DNA from: Otatea glauca
Lineage: Eukaryota; Streptophyta; Magnoliopsida; Poales; Poaceae
Assembly: GCA_036346275.1 (NCBI GenBank)
Contig: CM070711.1
Span: 61,915,078-61,979,077, forward strand
Reading direction: 5' to 3'
Length of the DNA: 64,000 nt
Shown here: piece after piece, positions 12,972 through 24,815 of the stretch
Numbering within the stretch: position 1 is the stretch's first letter
Layout: each line of letters opens with the position of its first letter
Made by a program: the position numbers and the translations under genes
The notes under the pieces: model-generated
Database searches by the model: none
Told to the model about the DNA's origin: nothing
Seen by the model: the letters and a program-made list of their open reading frames with translations, nothing else

Positions 12972-14790
12972 GGGGGAGCTCATCTGTATTATATGTTTAT
13001 ATGTCTCTTTTCAGCATTTCTTTTCTTTTTCTTCTGGGTATCTTTGGGCTGGTTTTCACTTTGTTGAGTTCACTTCACTTAGGCTTCTGTCATGTTTTGG
13101 TATGGAACTCTCATCTTATGCTTTAGGTTGCTATTCTTCTCTTCTTCTCGGTAGAGCTTAGTCACAGTCTTGTAGGTCTAGCAGGTGTTGGGCCCCCTGG
13201 GTAGACAGGGTCTGTGTTTGCTCCTGAGCTGGAGTTTGAGAGATAGTTTTACCTTTGTAAGTCATATGGGGAGGATGAGAGTGAGTCTAAGCTGTAGTGT
13301 CTCTACTATCTTTTCTATGCTCTTAGATCACCCAGTTTGCAGTTTTCTCGATTTCTTCTCCTCATTCTATCTTTCTGGTTATTTGTGAGTTCATTTGGGT
13401 TCTCCTTATGCCTAATCTTAACAATAACTCAACTTTAACCAGATTCGAGCTTAATTTTGATTCACTTTTTGAGGGGGAACTTGAGAATCTGCTCATGCAT
13501 TGCATATAGACTGCATTTTCTATCCTATGAGCTTTGTCTATTATGCAATTGATTTAATCTTCACAACACCATGCTAAATCTATTGAAGAAAATCACTAGC
13601 CTAGAGATGTTCAAGTTCATTCGTTATGCTAAGCTTATTAAATCTGAATATAGAAAGTTTTGAATGAAAACTTGATGAAATCTGTTGCTTTTGACTTACT
13701 AAGTTTCTTCTCTAGAGTTTTTTTTACCATGAATTGTGAAATTTTGGATTTCTCTAGAGTCCCTATAGCAACTTGGGTGAAATTTGTTTGATCCATATTT
13801 GAGTCCTTCAGAATTGCTCATATGTGCTAAATTGAAGATAAAAAAAATTGACTCTTTTGTACAAAATTGATCTCAACACTTTATATTCACGAGATTGCTT
13901 CCTATTGCACTTGGGATGAACTTGGAATATATTGTGTATGACCAAGATCATTCTCTTAAGAGTTACTCTTGAGATGATCGAAAATGGCTTGAGTCATTTA
14001 AAAAAAATGCAAATATCAAACGCATAAGTGGGTAAAGAATGCAAATAATGTCAAACATTTGCACCCCGCTATGTTTTTTTAAAGTCTTAAAGAAAATTTG
14101 CATAAATTGAAAAATGAGTTTGAAGGATCTTATATGCACTTCAAAATTCCCCAAAGTGTTGAGTAGGTTGAACTCTAGGTTTTCCATTTGATCCTTGAGT
14201 GGTTTTGCTTCTAGCTTTGAAACTTTGCTAAGTTTTGCACTTGTCAAATCATGTTGAAATGAAATATTTTAAAACTAAGCTTTTTCATAAAATGTATTGG
14301 TCTTGGATATGTCTTAGTTTAGTCATAATCTGAAATTGACAACCTTGGTGTAATATCTTTCCATTTTGATCAATTGGATAATTTTCAAAGCTCTTTCGAT
14401 TGCATTTCATGCATACATAGAAAAATTGATGCCTATATTGCCAAAAGGGGGAGAAAACGTAGAAAAGGCATCACCAAAAAGATAAAAATGTGAATTTTGA
14501 TTTGGTTATTATTATCTTTGTAAAACTATGCTACTACTTCTTTTGGATCATAATCTCATAATCACATTTGACATGTTTAGTTGGATTTTAGAGTTTTTGT
14601 TGAAAACTTGTTCTTTCTTAAATTTAACTCTAAAATCTAAATTCCTCTTCGTCAACTTGGTCATGGTTCTAATTTTTATCTTTAGACCAAGTTTGACTTT
14701 GCAACTAAAAAATTGCTTTCTTTTATCCCTTTCAAACTCAAAACATATGCCTTTTGTTGTGTTCGTTAATATACTCATCAAGAGGGAGAT
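12972..14790 (+). other. 3' non-coding segment of the SIRE-like element
   Basis: This 1.8-kb stretch lies between the RNase H stop and the 3' LTR. I see no supported ORF and no env-like protein, although some SIRE elements carry one here. Two polypurine-tract-like sites (ttgagggggagct at 12968 and gagggggaac at 13471) precede the real one next to the LTR. Related non-coding sequence is kept on the minus strand at 16961-18640. Confidence 0.75.
14776..14790 (+). promoter_or_regulatory. Polypurine tract
   Basis: The sequence catcaagagggagat ends exactly where the 3' LTR begins with TGAAGG. This is where the plus-strand primer of an LTR retrotransposon is expected. Confidence 0.8.
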
Positions 14791-16743
14791 TGAAGGACCA
14801 TGTGGAGGTCTACCCAAATTTGTGATGAGTATTTGACTTTATGTGATCTAGGATAGTTTATGTTTGAGTTTTGGATTCAAAATGGATTTCAAGTTGGAAG
14901 GTTATTTGCGCCGGACCAAGAGAAATGAGAAACAGAGAGTTTCCCATTTGCGCCGGACCAAGGGAAGAGGGAAATAGAGGTTTTCCCATTTGCGCCGGAT
15001 CAAGTCCAGTGAGTTTCACGTTTACGCCGAACTGCTTTTCTTTCGCGCCGGACTGCTTTTGCAGCTGGAAGAAATTAGCATTTTTGAAGGTCTTCCCGTG
15101 CTCAAAATATTATTTGGTCTACATGAAGGTTGTAGAGAATTTCGAGACGCATATTTTTCATGTTTACAATTTTTTCATTTGGGCAACATAAAAAATCATA
15201 GAAAACCGGGAAGGTTAACAGTGAGTTTCACGTTTGCGCCGGGCCGATTTTTATTTGCGCCGGGCCGATACTTGTTAGCACTTTTTAAGGGTCTTCCCGT
15301 GCTCGAAAATTATGTGTTCTACATGAAAGTTGTAGAGAATTTCGAAACGCAACTTTTTCATGTTGACAAGTTTTTCAGTAGAACAACATATAAAATCATA
15401 AAAAATTGAGAAGATCCTGCTGTATTGAAAACAGCTTGTCTGCATTTGGTTGAAATGCTTTGGTCCGTTTTTTGGTCCTTTCTAACCCCAACTCGTGATC
15501 GAATTGTTGTGATGGGTTCATGGTGGAACCAAGAAGGGATTTCTTGTCTTTGTGAATGTAGGACTTCATTTGGTGGTCATGGTGAGGCGAAGGGAGGCTG
15601 GAACTAGGCATGGGATGGCCGGAGGTTCAAGTTGGTCGGAAGTTCGCGAAAGATGGCGGAGATGAAGCGGTGCAGTTCCAAGAGACAAGAGATCAGTGGA
15701 GAAGCTAGCCTATCACTACTTGGATCAAGGAGAGCTGTAGGGTTGCAGTTCTGGAAGATAAAGTAGTGGATAAGTGTAGCTTGCTTTCAGGTGTACTAGA
15801 AAGTACCTGAGTGTAGTTGAGAGTTATTGAGAGTGAAAGTGTAAGGATCAAATCTTGGCTCTTAGAAGTTGGCTTAGGATTGAAGCAAGACATCCAAAGG
15901 TGGGAATTGATCCCAGGTCACTATAAATAGAGGGGTAGGGGCAGCCTCCTCTCTTTGAAGGTTCTGAGGTTTTTGCTGCTCATTTGATTTTTGCCCACTT
16001 TGTTGTGAGGCTTTGTAAACCTCCCTTCCAGAAATGAAATGTTCTTCATTTATGTTCTTGTTTCATTTCCTTTACGCATTTACATTACGCACTTAAATTC
16101 TGCTATCTAAATTCCGCATTTACTTACTTGCAATTTACTTTACGTAATTTGGATTTGCCTCATCTCCTTCTACATGCTATTGAATCTTTGTTGAAATTCA
16201 TGGTTGATGAACTCTTCTCTTGATTCGATGCTTTCAATCATTTAGGCAATCCTTGCGTTCTTGTTGCAAGTTGTAAATCTGTGTGTTCTTGAAGTGCGTA
16301 AACGTGTGACTTGCAGTTCTTTAGTTTTGATTTACTTCTGGTTCTTGTTGCCAAGGATGAGAGATTGATTGGATGAATCTTCACTCAGAGCATATCCAAA
16401 TCCTCTAGGCAACCTTGGTTCAAGTTCTGCAAAGAAACCGATCTTTTGTCCCTTCATGATGAATTCTTAATTGATCGAGTTTTGGTGTTTACTCCTGTGA
16501 TATCTTGCTTGCTGTGACGTGTGAGAAGGCATTCAAGTCTATCTTGATCATTAGAATCTCACGAGCAAGCCAAGATCACAGATTAGCTTTTGGAGTCATG
16601 CTGTTTTCTGAACACTACTTGTGTTTTTCTAGTCTCTGTTCTTTACAAGCAGTACTGAGTCTTTGGCTAGTATTTATCTAAGAGGTGGGAAAATTTATTT
16701 TGGGACCATTCACCCCCTCTCTGGTCGCCATCTCGGTCTTTCA
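14791..16743 (+). repeat. 3' LTR of the SIRE-like element
   Basis: The LTR is 1953 bp long and ends ctcggtctttca. Its TATA box (ctataaatag) lies at 15921-15930. It is closely similar to the 5' LTR along its length, but has one 42-bp unit where the 5' copy has three. Confidence 0.92.
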
Positions 16744-19210
16744 GGTCGCGACCACTTCCTTAGAGGTCACGAGTTATGACCACTTTTTTAGAGGTCACGA
16801 CCACTCTAGGACACCATGACTACTTAAGGGCACCATGTTCACTCAACTCAAATTTCTCAAAACCAAATTAAGCTCATTTCAAACTCAAACCTGAGCAGCT
16901 CAAGCTCAAATGCAATCAAATACTCATCGCAAACATAGGTAGACCACCACATGTTTTTCAATATCCCCCTTGATGAGTATATTGACAAGCCCTTAAAAGG
17001 CATGCATTTGAGTTTGAATTTAGAAAAAAGAAAGCAATTTGATTGCAAAACCACACTTATTCCAAATGCAAGAGAAAACAAAAACCATGACTAAGTTAGT
17101 AAAATTAGATTTAGAGTAAACACTAGGAAAGAACAAGTTGTCCATAAATGCTTTAAAGACCGAGAAAAATCTCATAAAACTCAATTTTGCTCATGATCCA
17201 AATAAAAGAGCAATTTTTTACCATGATCATGAGAAGCAAAAGGGGCATTCTCCCCATTAAAGATGCATTTATCATATTTTCTCCCCCTTTTGGCAATATA
17301 GGCATCAAAATATAAAAACATGTATGCATAAGATGCATCCTAAAAGAGCTTTGAGGATTATCCAAATGACTACAAAGAGCAAAATATGACACCAAACTAC
17401 TTAAGTTCAGATTATGCTAAACTAAGTCATATCCAGTGGCATATTTCCATATCCATGCTGGCAAGCAAAAATAAGACTATGCTGTTTTTTACATGATTTT
17501 AATACGAGCAACACTTAGCACTGTCCCCAGACTAGAAGCAAAGCCATGCCATAGATCAAATGAATAACCTAGAGTTCAAGCTACTGAACACTTTGAGAAG
17601 CTACAAGTACATAAGAGAACCTTCATACTCAATCATCTTCAGTGAATGCAAATTTTAGATTTAACGCACACAAAGAGGTTTAAAGAACATATCTTAGCAA
17701 AGCACATACTCGACTAGGATCCATCGACAAATGCTTCCTAATCTTCATTCTCTTCCTTATTTTTGTTGTCATTTGCATTTCACAAATCATAATTGACTCA
17801 AACTATAGTCGTCCATCTCAAACATAACACTTAAAAGAATGGTTTTAGTCATACACAATACATTTCAAGTTCATCACAAGTGCAGTGGAAGCGGTCTCAT
17901 GAATGTAAAATGTTGAGATCAATCGTAGCACATACAAGTCAATATTTCATCTTTTCTAGCATTTACATTCATGAGCAAATGAAGGATTCTAGTAGAAATT
18001 CAAGATTTCGTAAAACATGGTATATGCACCTAGTGAGAAGATATAGCAAGTAAAGCTACAAGTGCATCAAGTTTTCATTAATGCTCAAATTATTCATTTT
18101 CAACAAGCTTAGCATGATGAAGCAATATGAAATTAAACATGACTATGACAATGATCCTCCGAACAGTAGCAAATCTCCAAATGAACTCCACTAAAACTAA
18201 AAATATAGAATGAGACGAGGTAGCCGAGAAACCTAAAACGGGGTCATCTATAGAGTAAGAAGAGATAAAAAGAACACTATGGCTCAGACTCACTCTCATC
18301 TTCCCCATATGACTAACATAGGAAAGCTGACTCTACAAACCCAAGCTAAGAAGTACATATAGATCCTGTCTACCCAAAGGGTCCAACACCTGCTAGACCT
18401 GCAAGACTATGAGAGAACTCAACCTAGAAAGAAGAAAGAACATGTAATTAAACATAATAGCAACCAATAACATAAGATGAGAGGTTCATGTAACGCATGC
18501 CAGAAGTCTAAGTGAAGCGAATTCAGCACTCTAAAGATAAATACCTAGAAGATGCAAAAGAGAAAAATACTCGAAGTGAACATATATAATATATACTATA
18601 TAAAACCACTCCTCCTCAAGAGATGTCGTAAGGGCATATGACTTTCTTAAGAAGAACTTTAAAGATCTTGTTAAAACTTCTCTAAATGATCAGGATATGA
18701 TCTACAAAAGATTCATCCATCAATCATTCATCATTGGTAGCACAAGATCAAGAAAGAAAGAAATAAAGGGGAGATCAAAAACTTAAAAAGGAAGGAGACC
18801 AAAATTTGCACAAGAGTAAGTCTAGTAGATCTTGCTGGGTTGGAACATTTTCTAGATAAATTCATCAACCTCTTATGCATCCTAGATCTAGTAGAAACCC
18901 AGAAGGTAGAAGAAGGTGAAGCAAAACTCAAGTTACAAGAAAGAAACAAGCAAAAAAAAATGCAAGAACTAAAATTTCAGAACATACATGAATTAGGATC
19001 TTGCATTGCTTAGAGATGGATGGTTACAAAGCCACACTTTCAGGTGAGCAAACCTCAAAGGAGCATAAAGAAAGCAGAGAACCCTTCTCTAAGACTTGTC
19101 TTAGATTTGGTTCAGACAGAGTTGGTGTAGAGACATCCCTTCACCCTCTATTTATAGCACAATGAGAGCAACATCCACCCCTATGATCTTCTTGACCCTC
19201 AAGAAATCTC

Positions 19211-19490
19211 ATCAAGGCTTGTTTGAATTTTTTCTCTAGCTTAAAAAAATAAAGTTTAAAGAAATAGGTAACTTTTAACTTAGTTTTTTTGAAAGCCATA
19301 AATCTCTCTATAACTAAAAAAACAAAAGCCACATGAGAGATTATTTTTTGGTTGGGTTTTTTCTCTGGCTTAAAAAAATAAAGTTTAAACAAATTGGTAA
19401 CTTTCAACTGAGCTTTTTTGAAACCCATAAATCTCTATATAACTAAAAGATAAAAGCCATATGAGAGATGTTTTTTGGTATATTAAGGAT
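19211..19490. repeat. 129-bp direct tandem duplication
   Basis: Two copies begin near 19228 and 19357. They share ttttttctct, a cttaaaaaaataaagttta block, ataaatctct, and aaaagcca with tgagagat. Period is about 129 bp. They lie between the truncated old LTR and the solo LTR. I do not recognise the source. Confidence 0.8.
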
Positions 19491-19544
19491 TGGTTTTAGA
19501 CCAATACCACTAAAGTTAATGTAAAATTACCAACCTTTGTCATG

Positions 19545-21365
19545 TGAGAGATCATGTGGTGGTATAACCAAGTTTATGATGAGCATTTGACTGCATTTGA
19601 GTTGTTGGGCTCAGGTTTGAGTTTGATTTTAGTGTATTTTGATTTTGAACCAATTTGAGGTATAGTTAGTTGAGAGTGGTGGTACTGGCTCATGGGGGGT
19701 GGCAGTACCGGGGTACGGTGCTACCGGATCTGAATGTGTCAAGGGCGGTACTACCGAATCTGATTGTGTCAAGGGCGGTAGATATTTTCTAAAGCGTGCA
19801 TTGTTAGTTTAGGCTGGGCGGTACTAGCAGCCCCAGGTTGGCGATAGTATTGATTTTTCTAGCAAGTGTTGATTATGGTTTTGAGTATGTGATGTTTATT
19901 GCATATTTTGTTGAGCAATACTATGTGACGTGTTTGCTTGTCTGTGTTGGTTGTAGGACTTCAAAACTAAGTCATGATGAGGCAGAGGAGACCGGAACTA
20001 GGCTAGGACAACTAAGGTTCAGACGGTCGAGGTGATGTTGAAAGATGATTAAGGCTGGGGAGTTGCGCAAGTTGGGTAGACAAGGAGCATGGAGTGTGAG
20101 ATGTTGGTGATGAACATGGCGGACAACGGTCAAGGAAGACGGAGCCGTTATGGTAAAGTGGACAAGAACATATAGTGCGCCAGATGATTTGAGCTTGTTT
20201 ACAATCAAGGATGGTTAAGGGGGATCCGTATGCGTGAGAGGCTTGACAGAAAGTCATTGGGGCCACATGGAAGGTGACGAAGTATGGGCGATACTTTGAG
20301 ATAAAGGAAAAGGCTAGTAGTGGAGCAAAGTGGTAATTTGCCCATTATCGGATATGGAGGCAGTTCGAAAACCACAACACTGATCCTAAGTGGTTTAGGT
20401 CAAGTCAAAGTGGGTATGGACGCGAATTCGAGCTTGTAAAGTTGTTTGGAGCATCATATGAAGGCCACTTTGAGAAGCGTACTGTGCGAGTGTAAAACCC
20501 GTTATGGTATCCACTTTGTGTGTCCAGTTTAGGGTTTCTAGGATTGCCTCCTCTATATAAGCACTTGAGAGGTGTAGAGGAAGGTAAATAACTAGAGAGG
20601 AATTAGGGCATAAGGTGGTAGAACACGATTTTTTTTCTTATGTGTGTGGGTGCTCCTTGGGAGCTTTGCTCTCTTTGGAGACGATCTATAATCATCCCTT
20701 TGATTTTGAAATGAAAATCAAATTACTGCTCAAGATCTTGCTCTTGTTTTGATCTCCTTCCTTCTTGAGTTTTGATCTTTCTATTTTGTTTCTTTTTTTC
20801 TTGTTCTTATGCTGCCAAGGATGAATGATTATAGATAAATCATCTGTAGATCATATCCCAATTCAACTTGATCATCAAAGTTTTATCAAGAAATTGGTTT
20901 TTGGTTTGAGAAGGAAGAATTAGTGGTAAATCTTTTTCTTGCATTTTTAAAAGGTGTTTCTTTGGTGTTCTTGCAAGCTTATGGTGAAGTATATAGATTT
21001 GACTCGGTTTTGATGCAACCTTCTCTAAATTAGAAAAATATCATAACTTTGATATCAATCTTTGTAATTGATGGTTGGAATAGATTCCTGATATCTATAG
21101 GAATGTGCATGTAAAGTTTCATAGGATTTGGATCAGCCGATCAAATGTTACACCATTTTTTGTTTTGAAATCGTGCTAATTTTCCTGTTTATCTTGATTT
21201 TAACGTTCATTCGGTACTACCGGACTTTTGCTTACGGTAGTACCATGTTACTGTTCATCTGGCAGTATCAAGATAGTGCCAACTGAGTTTTTCAATAGTG
21301 TTGAATTGTTAGGGGAAAAATATTGTTTGAACAAAACCCCTTTAATCGTCATTTTCGATCCTACA
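19545..21365 (+). mobile_element. Solo LTR of a third SIRE-like family
   Basis: Its start (tgagagatcatgtgg) and its end (cattttcgatcctaca) resemble the LTR ends of the two neighbouring SIRE-like elements. Length is 1821 bp. The flanks TCATG (19540-19544) and TTATG (21366-21370) match at four of five bases. A ctatataagc TATA box lies near 20553. There is no primer-binding site or coding sequence after it, so it looks like a solo LTR left by unequal recombination. Repeated ggtactaccgga motifs occupy 19680-19860 and recur near 21215. Confidence 0.8.
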
Positions 21366-22185
21366 TTATGTATAAAAGCGAACTGTTTTCAAACTGTTTA
21401 AGCTAAATAGCTAGTTTTATGCTATAAACTAGAAAGTCTAAGTCTAACCAAACAGAGCTTACGATACCACGTGCCCGTGCAGTAGCAGTGTAGCATAGCA
21501 AGTTAGCAACCAACACAGTTCAACGGCGACGGCGTGTCGCGCCCTGTTGGTCCAGGAAGGCTGGCGCCGAAGGTAAACATGGGCAAGCCGGCAGGTCCGA
21601 CTTCACTGTGGTAACCGCCAAAAAAATGGCTCCAGGCAGCTAGTCAGCAATATCGCGAACCGGGACTGCGCCCGGAGTTATCGGATGCTTTTGTCGAAGG
21701 TGTGCGTGCCAAATTGGAACTTTTGCTCCCACGCGTCGAAGACGTGTCCAGTTGAGGGGCATGGCGCAGGAAAGTTCGGGCGGCTGGTCGGCGGCTCGGC
21801 GCCTTGGAATTTTTTCGTCATTTGGCGGTGGCCGGTGCCTTCGCCTACATGCGATTCAAGGTAGGCTACCTGGAGTAGAGTAGATGACCATGTATACGCC
21901 AAACAGGCATGCACTGAGAACGTTTGTAAACGTAAGCTGCGTCTGATTCATGGACTAAGCAAAAGCATCGGCTGCCATTCCACTCCAGTACAGGGCAATT
22001 GATGTTTCCTGCTTCAAGAATCGCCACTCTTCACTTGGAATAATAATGGAATAATTTCCAGCTTTAGTTGCGTGCTCGACGATCAAGCGGCATGGCTGAC
22101 ATCTTCAAACTCACAATTAGCATCATCCTCTGCCTCGTCACCTCCAATACATGCATGCATGGAGACTGACTAATGCTACCGCTGA
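21366..22185. other. Unassigned; probable promoter side of the LRR pseudogene
   Basis: The sequence is moderately GC-rich with no supported ORF or RNA. Small opposing ORFs (for example 21678-21914 on the minus strand) lack any family motif. It lies immediately upstream of the LRR-kinase pseudogene, so part of it may be the old promoter. Confidence 0.35.
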
Positions 22186-22895
22186 ATGATCTTTCGTCGT
22201 GCCGAGTGCCAAATGCCAATAAGCCTAGCAACGTGGAAGAAACCGCACAAGCACCACGCTACCACCATAGCTCTTGTCCTACTACTGGTTGTGGCTTTGT
22301 CGCTGCTGCCCTGCACGGCCGCGCTCGCGCAACCACCAAACGCCACCGACGACCTCTCGGCGCTGATCGCCTCCAGGGCCCGCGTGCGCGAGCCCCGCGG
22401 TGTCCTGCGGGGCAACTGGACCGCGTGCACGTCCACCTGCGGCTGGCTCAGCGTCTCGTGCGGCGCTTACAGACAGCTCGGTGACGCGCTGCCGCTGCCC
22501 GGCGTGGCGCTCGGTGGCACCAACCGAGAGTGCTCGGCAACCTCTACTTCTTCGTCCACCTCAACCTCAGCGGCACCGGGCTGGCCGGCGCGATCCCAGC
22601 TGAGCTTGGCCGGCCCGCGCGGCTCAGACGCCTCGACCTCAGGGAGAACCGTCTATCAGGTACCATCCCCTCGGCGCTCGGCAACCTCACCGAGCTCGAG
22701 TCTCTTGACCTCGGGTACAATGGCCACTCCGGGAGCGTTCCTCCACTTAAACGCGCTGCGCAATCTCCGGTGCATAAGCCTGAACAACAATGACTTTGAG
22801 TGGCACCATACCTCCAGGCTGCTTCAACAACACAACTGATTTGAGTGTCATATGGCTTGGCTGGAACAGGCTTGCTCGAAGCATACTGACGCCAT
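22186..22895 (+). pseudogene. N-terminal fragment of an LRR receptor kinase, frame-shifted
   Basis: The start at 22186 leads into a hydrophobic signal peptide (about residues 27-46), then an LRRNT segment (DDLSALIASRARV, GNWTACTSTCGWLSVSCG). LRRs continue in another frame from about 22530 (LNLSGTGLAGAIPAELGR, LRRLDLRENRLSGTIPSALG), and a further shift near 22745 gives LRNLRCISLNNND. The repeats then stop where a copia LTR begins. No kinase is present. It belongs to the same broad LRR-XII group as the gene at 1-1971 and suggests an old local duplication of receptor genes. Confidence 0.88.
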
Positions 22896-23038
22896 TGGTG
22901 TGAAATTTGGTGTTGGCCGAGATAAAACTCCCTGTTGTTTCAGGCCTTGTATTTATAGCCATACAATGCATACAATGTGATTTACAGATCAATCTACAAA
23001 GCAACTAATTACCGGCCTTATCCCATACAATACAGTAT

Positions 23039-23323
23039 GGTGTGTTTGGTTGCCTATATGGTGCCTGAATCGCATGAGTTGATGTAACTGTATCTGTTAG
23101 ACACGTGTTTGGTTTTCTGTTCATCCAGGCCAGGTGGATGCAATTGCACCCACTCATGCAGGATGGAGGAAACATAGAAATTGGGCTTCTCTCTAATGCA
23201 AGCCCGTGAGATACATAAACAAGCAACCAAATAACTCAACTTGCATTCACTCATGCAGACCAAAGCTAGTCTGGATGACTCATACGGGACAGGCTAGGGT
23301 GGTGCAGATAACCAAACACACCC
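23039..23323. mobile_element. Tourist/Harbinger-like MITE
   Basis: This 285-bp element has inverted ends: GGTGTGTTTGGTT at the left, and its complement AACCAAACACACC at the right followed by one extra C. TAT lies on both sides (23036-23038 and 23324-23326), which fits a 3-bp target duplication. There is no coding capacity. It interrupts the LTR of the minus-strand copia element. The superfamily is inferred from the end sequence and the 3-bp duplication. Confidence 0.72.
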
Positions 23324-24395
23324 TATCATACTGACAAGAGATAGTTGGTTTGTATATAACTTATATACTTTAACCACGGTAGAGATTGAGATTGCTTCTT
23401 CAATCTCAACCACTGATCATCATATTTAAACTATATAACAGACGATCAAAAGTCTGCGTTGGCAATACCTTGGTAAAAATGTCAGCAATTTGATCGGCCG
23501 AAGACACAACCCTTACTTCCAATGCTTCAAGCGCAACTCTCGGACAAAATGAAAATCAAGATTGGCAGTTAAATATGTTGCTCCAAGGTTGTCACACCAT
23601 AAACAGGGTGTCCTAGGCTGAAAAATATTTAGCTCCTTCAGAATTGATTGAAGCCAAATTATCTCAGCAGTTGCATTAGCCAATGCCTTATATTCTGCCT
23701 CAGTGCTTGATCTAGACACTGTAGGTTGCTTTCTAGCATTGCAAGAGATCAAATTCGGTCCAAGGTAAATTGCAAAACCCCCTGTTGACAAATGATCATC
23801 AGGGCATCTTGCCCAGTCAGCATCAAAAAGGCACTTAGCAACATTGAAGATGAACTTTGAATCTGCAGACCAACTGAAGATGTCCCTCTGAAATATCTTA
23901 AAATTCTTTTTTCTGCATTTCAGTGAACATCAGTGGGTCTCTGAAGAAACTGACAAACCATATTGACATCAAAGGAAATATCAGGTCTTGTTAGAGTTAA
24001 ATATGGTGAGGCGACAACTATGTTTCTATACTAAAATACTTCCTTCTTAGACAGTACAATACCCTGAGTCTTAGAAAGTTTCTCTGAAGTGGTCATTGGC
24101 GTAGACAATGGCTTGCAGCTACTCATATTAGCTCTCTTCAGCTAGTCATTGATATACTTTTGTTGAGTTAATAGCATACCTTTGTCAACATATGTTGCCT
24201 CAACACAAAGAAATTAACTCAGTTTTCCCAAATTTTTAACAGCAAAGTCTGCTAAGAGTTGCTGAGTTAGTTTTCCTGATGCCTTATCACATGAGCTTGT
24301 AATTATAATATCATCCACAAATATAAGCATATAGATGATTACTCCACCATTGTTAAAGACAAACAATAATGTATCGGCCTTTGAAGACCGAAAGA

Positions 24396-24815
24396 GCGAG
24401 CCTATCCCTCCAGGCTCGAGCTGAGCTCGAATTGGGGTCCGAGCCTTGACCCAGGCTCGAGCTCGACTCGATCCAAGCTCGAGTAGGTTTGAGCTCGGCT
24501 CGAGTAAGCTCGCTAAGCTTGATAAGTTCAAGTAAGCTCGGTAAGCTCGAGTAAGCTCGGTAATTCTGGTACAATAGGCTCGGTAACAAGCTCGAGTAAG
24601 CTCGGTAACAAACTCGAGAAAGCTCGGCTTAAGGAAGCTCGGTCCAGGCTCGAGTAGGCTCGCGAGCTTAATGCGAGCTTTCGAGCTCGGCTCGGTTAAG
24701 TTCGCGAGCTTGAACTTGAGTTTGGCTCGTTTGGAGCTCGAGCTGAGCTCGAACCGAGCCTCTCGCAAGCCGAGCTCAAGTAGCTCACGAGCCTTGAGCT
24801 TTTGTTACAGCCCTA
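24396..24815. mobile_element. CTCGAG-rich insertion in copia reverse transcriptase
   Basis: A dense array of ctcgag, gagctcgg and taagctcg words interrupts the copia frame right after the conserved YGLKQAPRA codons. The right end reads, on the minus strand, TAGGGCTGTAAC, like hAT termini. The RT resumes at about SSKADTLLF, and roughly a dozen residues between are missing, so insertion came with a small deletion and no clear duplication remains. A similar element at 50002-50420 has a good 8-bp duplication. Confidence 0.6.

Larger units (their letters stand above)
4933..16743 (+). mobile_element. Near-complete SIRE/Maximus-like Ty1-copia retrotransposon
   Basis: The 5' LTR (4933-6954), primer-binding site, gag-pol, a 1.8-kb non-coding 3' segment, a polypurine tract and the 3' LTR (14791-16743) are all in the correct order. 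Both LTRs start TGAAGG and end in CA. The 5-bp flanks GGTCA (4928-4932) and GGTCG (16744-16748) match at four of five bases and are read as the target site duplication. The element sits inside the LTR of an older minus-strand relative. Its LTRs differ by a repeat-copy change and scattered substitutions, and its ORFs are broken, so it is not very recent. The lineage call rests on the long LTRs, a long gag with a coiled-coil extension and a second zinc knuckle, and the long 3' non-coding region. Confidence 0.92.
3264..19210 (-). mobile_element. Old SIRE-like Ty1-copia element, minus strand, gutted and split
   Basis: Three parts can be read on the minus strand. (1) A 5' LTR fragment at 18640-19210 matches 3752-4320. 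(2) An internal 3' non-coding stretch at 16961-18640 is related to 12945-14790 of the younger element; both share a segment reading gatgcctatattgccaaaag. (3) A 3' LTR is split into 16744-16960 and 3264-4932, about 1.89 kb once rejoined. The split is the insertion site of the younger plus-strand element. Essentially the whole coding region is missing: the 5' LTR joins directly to the last pol codons at about 18640, where a short ttcttaag stretch is shared. The left boundary at 3264 is set by an LTR end like those of the two related LTRs (tcctac/tcctaca). The right LTR is cut at 19210. Confidence 0.75.

Noticed and set aside
12972..14790. An env-like ORF in the SIRE-like element
   Set aside because: No frame longer than about 100 codons has transmembrane or coiled-coil order. 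The reading frames are broken and low in complexity.
24214..24768. 184-codon minus-strand ORF
   Set aside because: It reads through the CTCGAG-rich insertion into copia RT. Only its last part (from about SSKADTLLF) is RT; the rest is low-complexity insertion.
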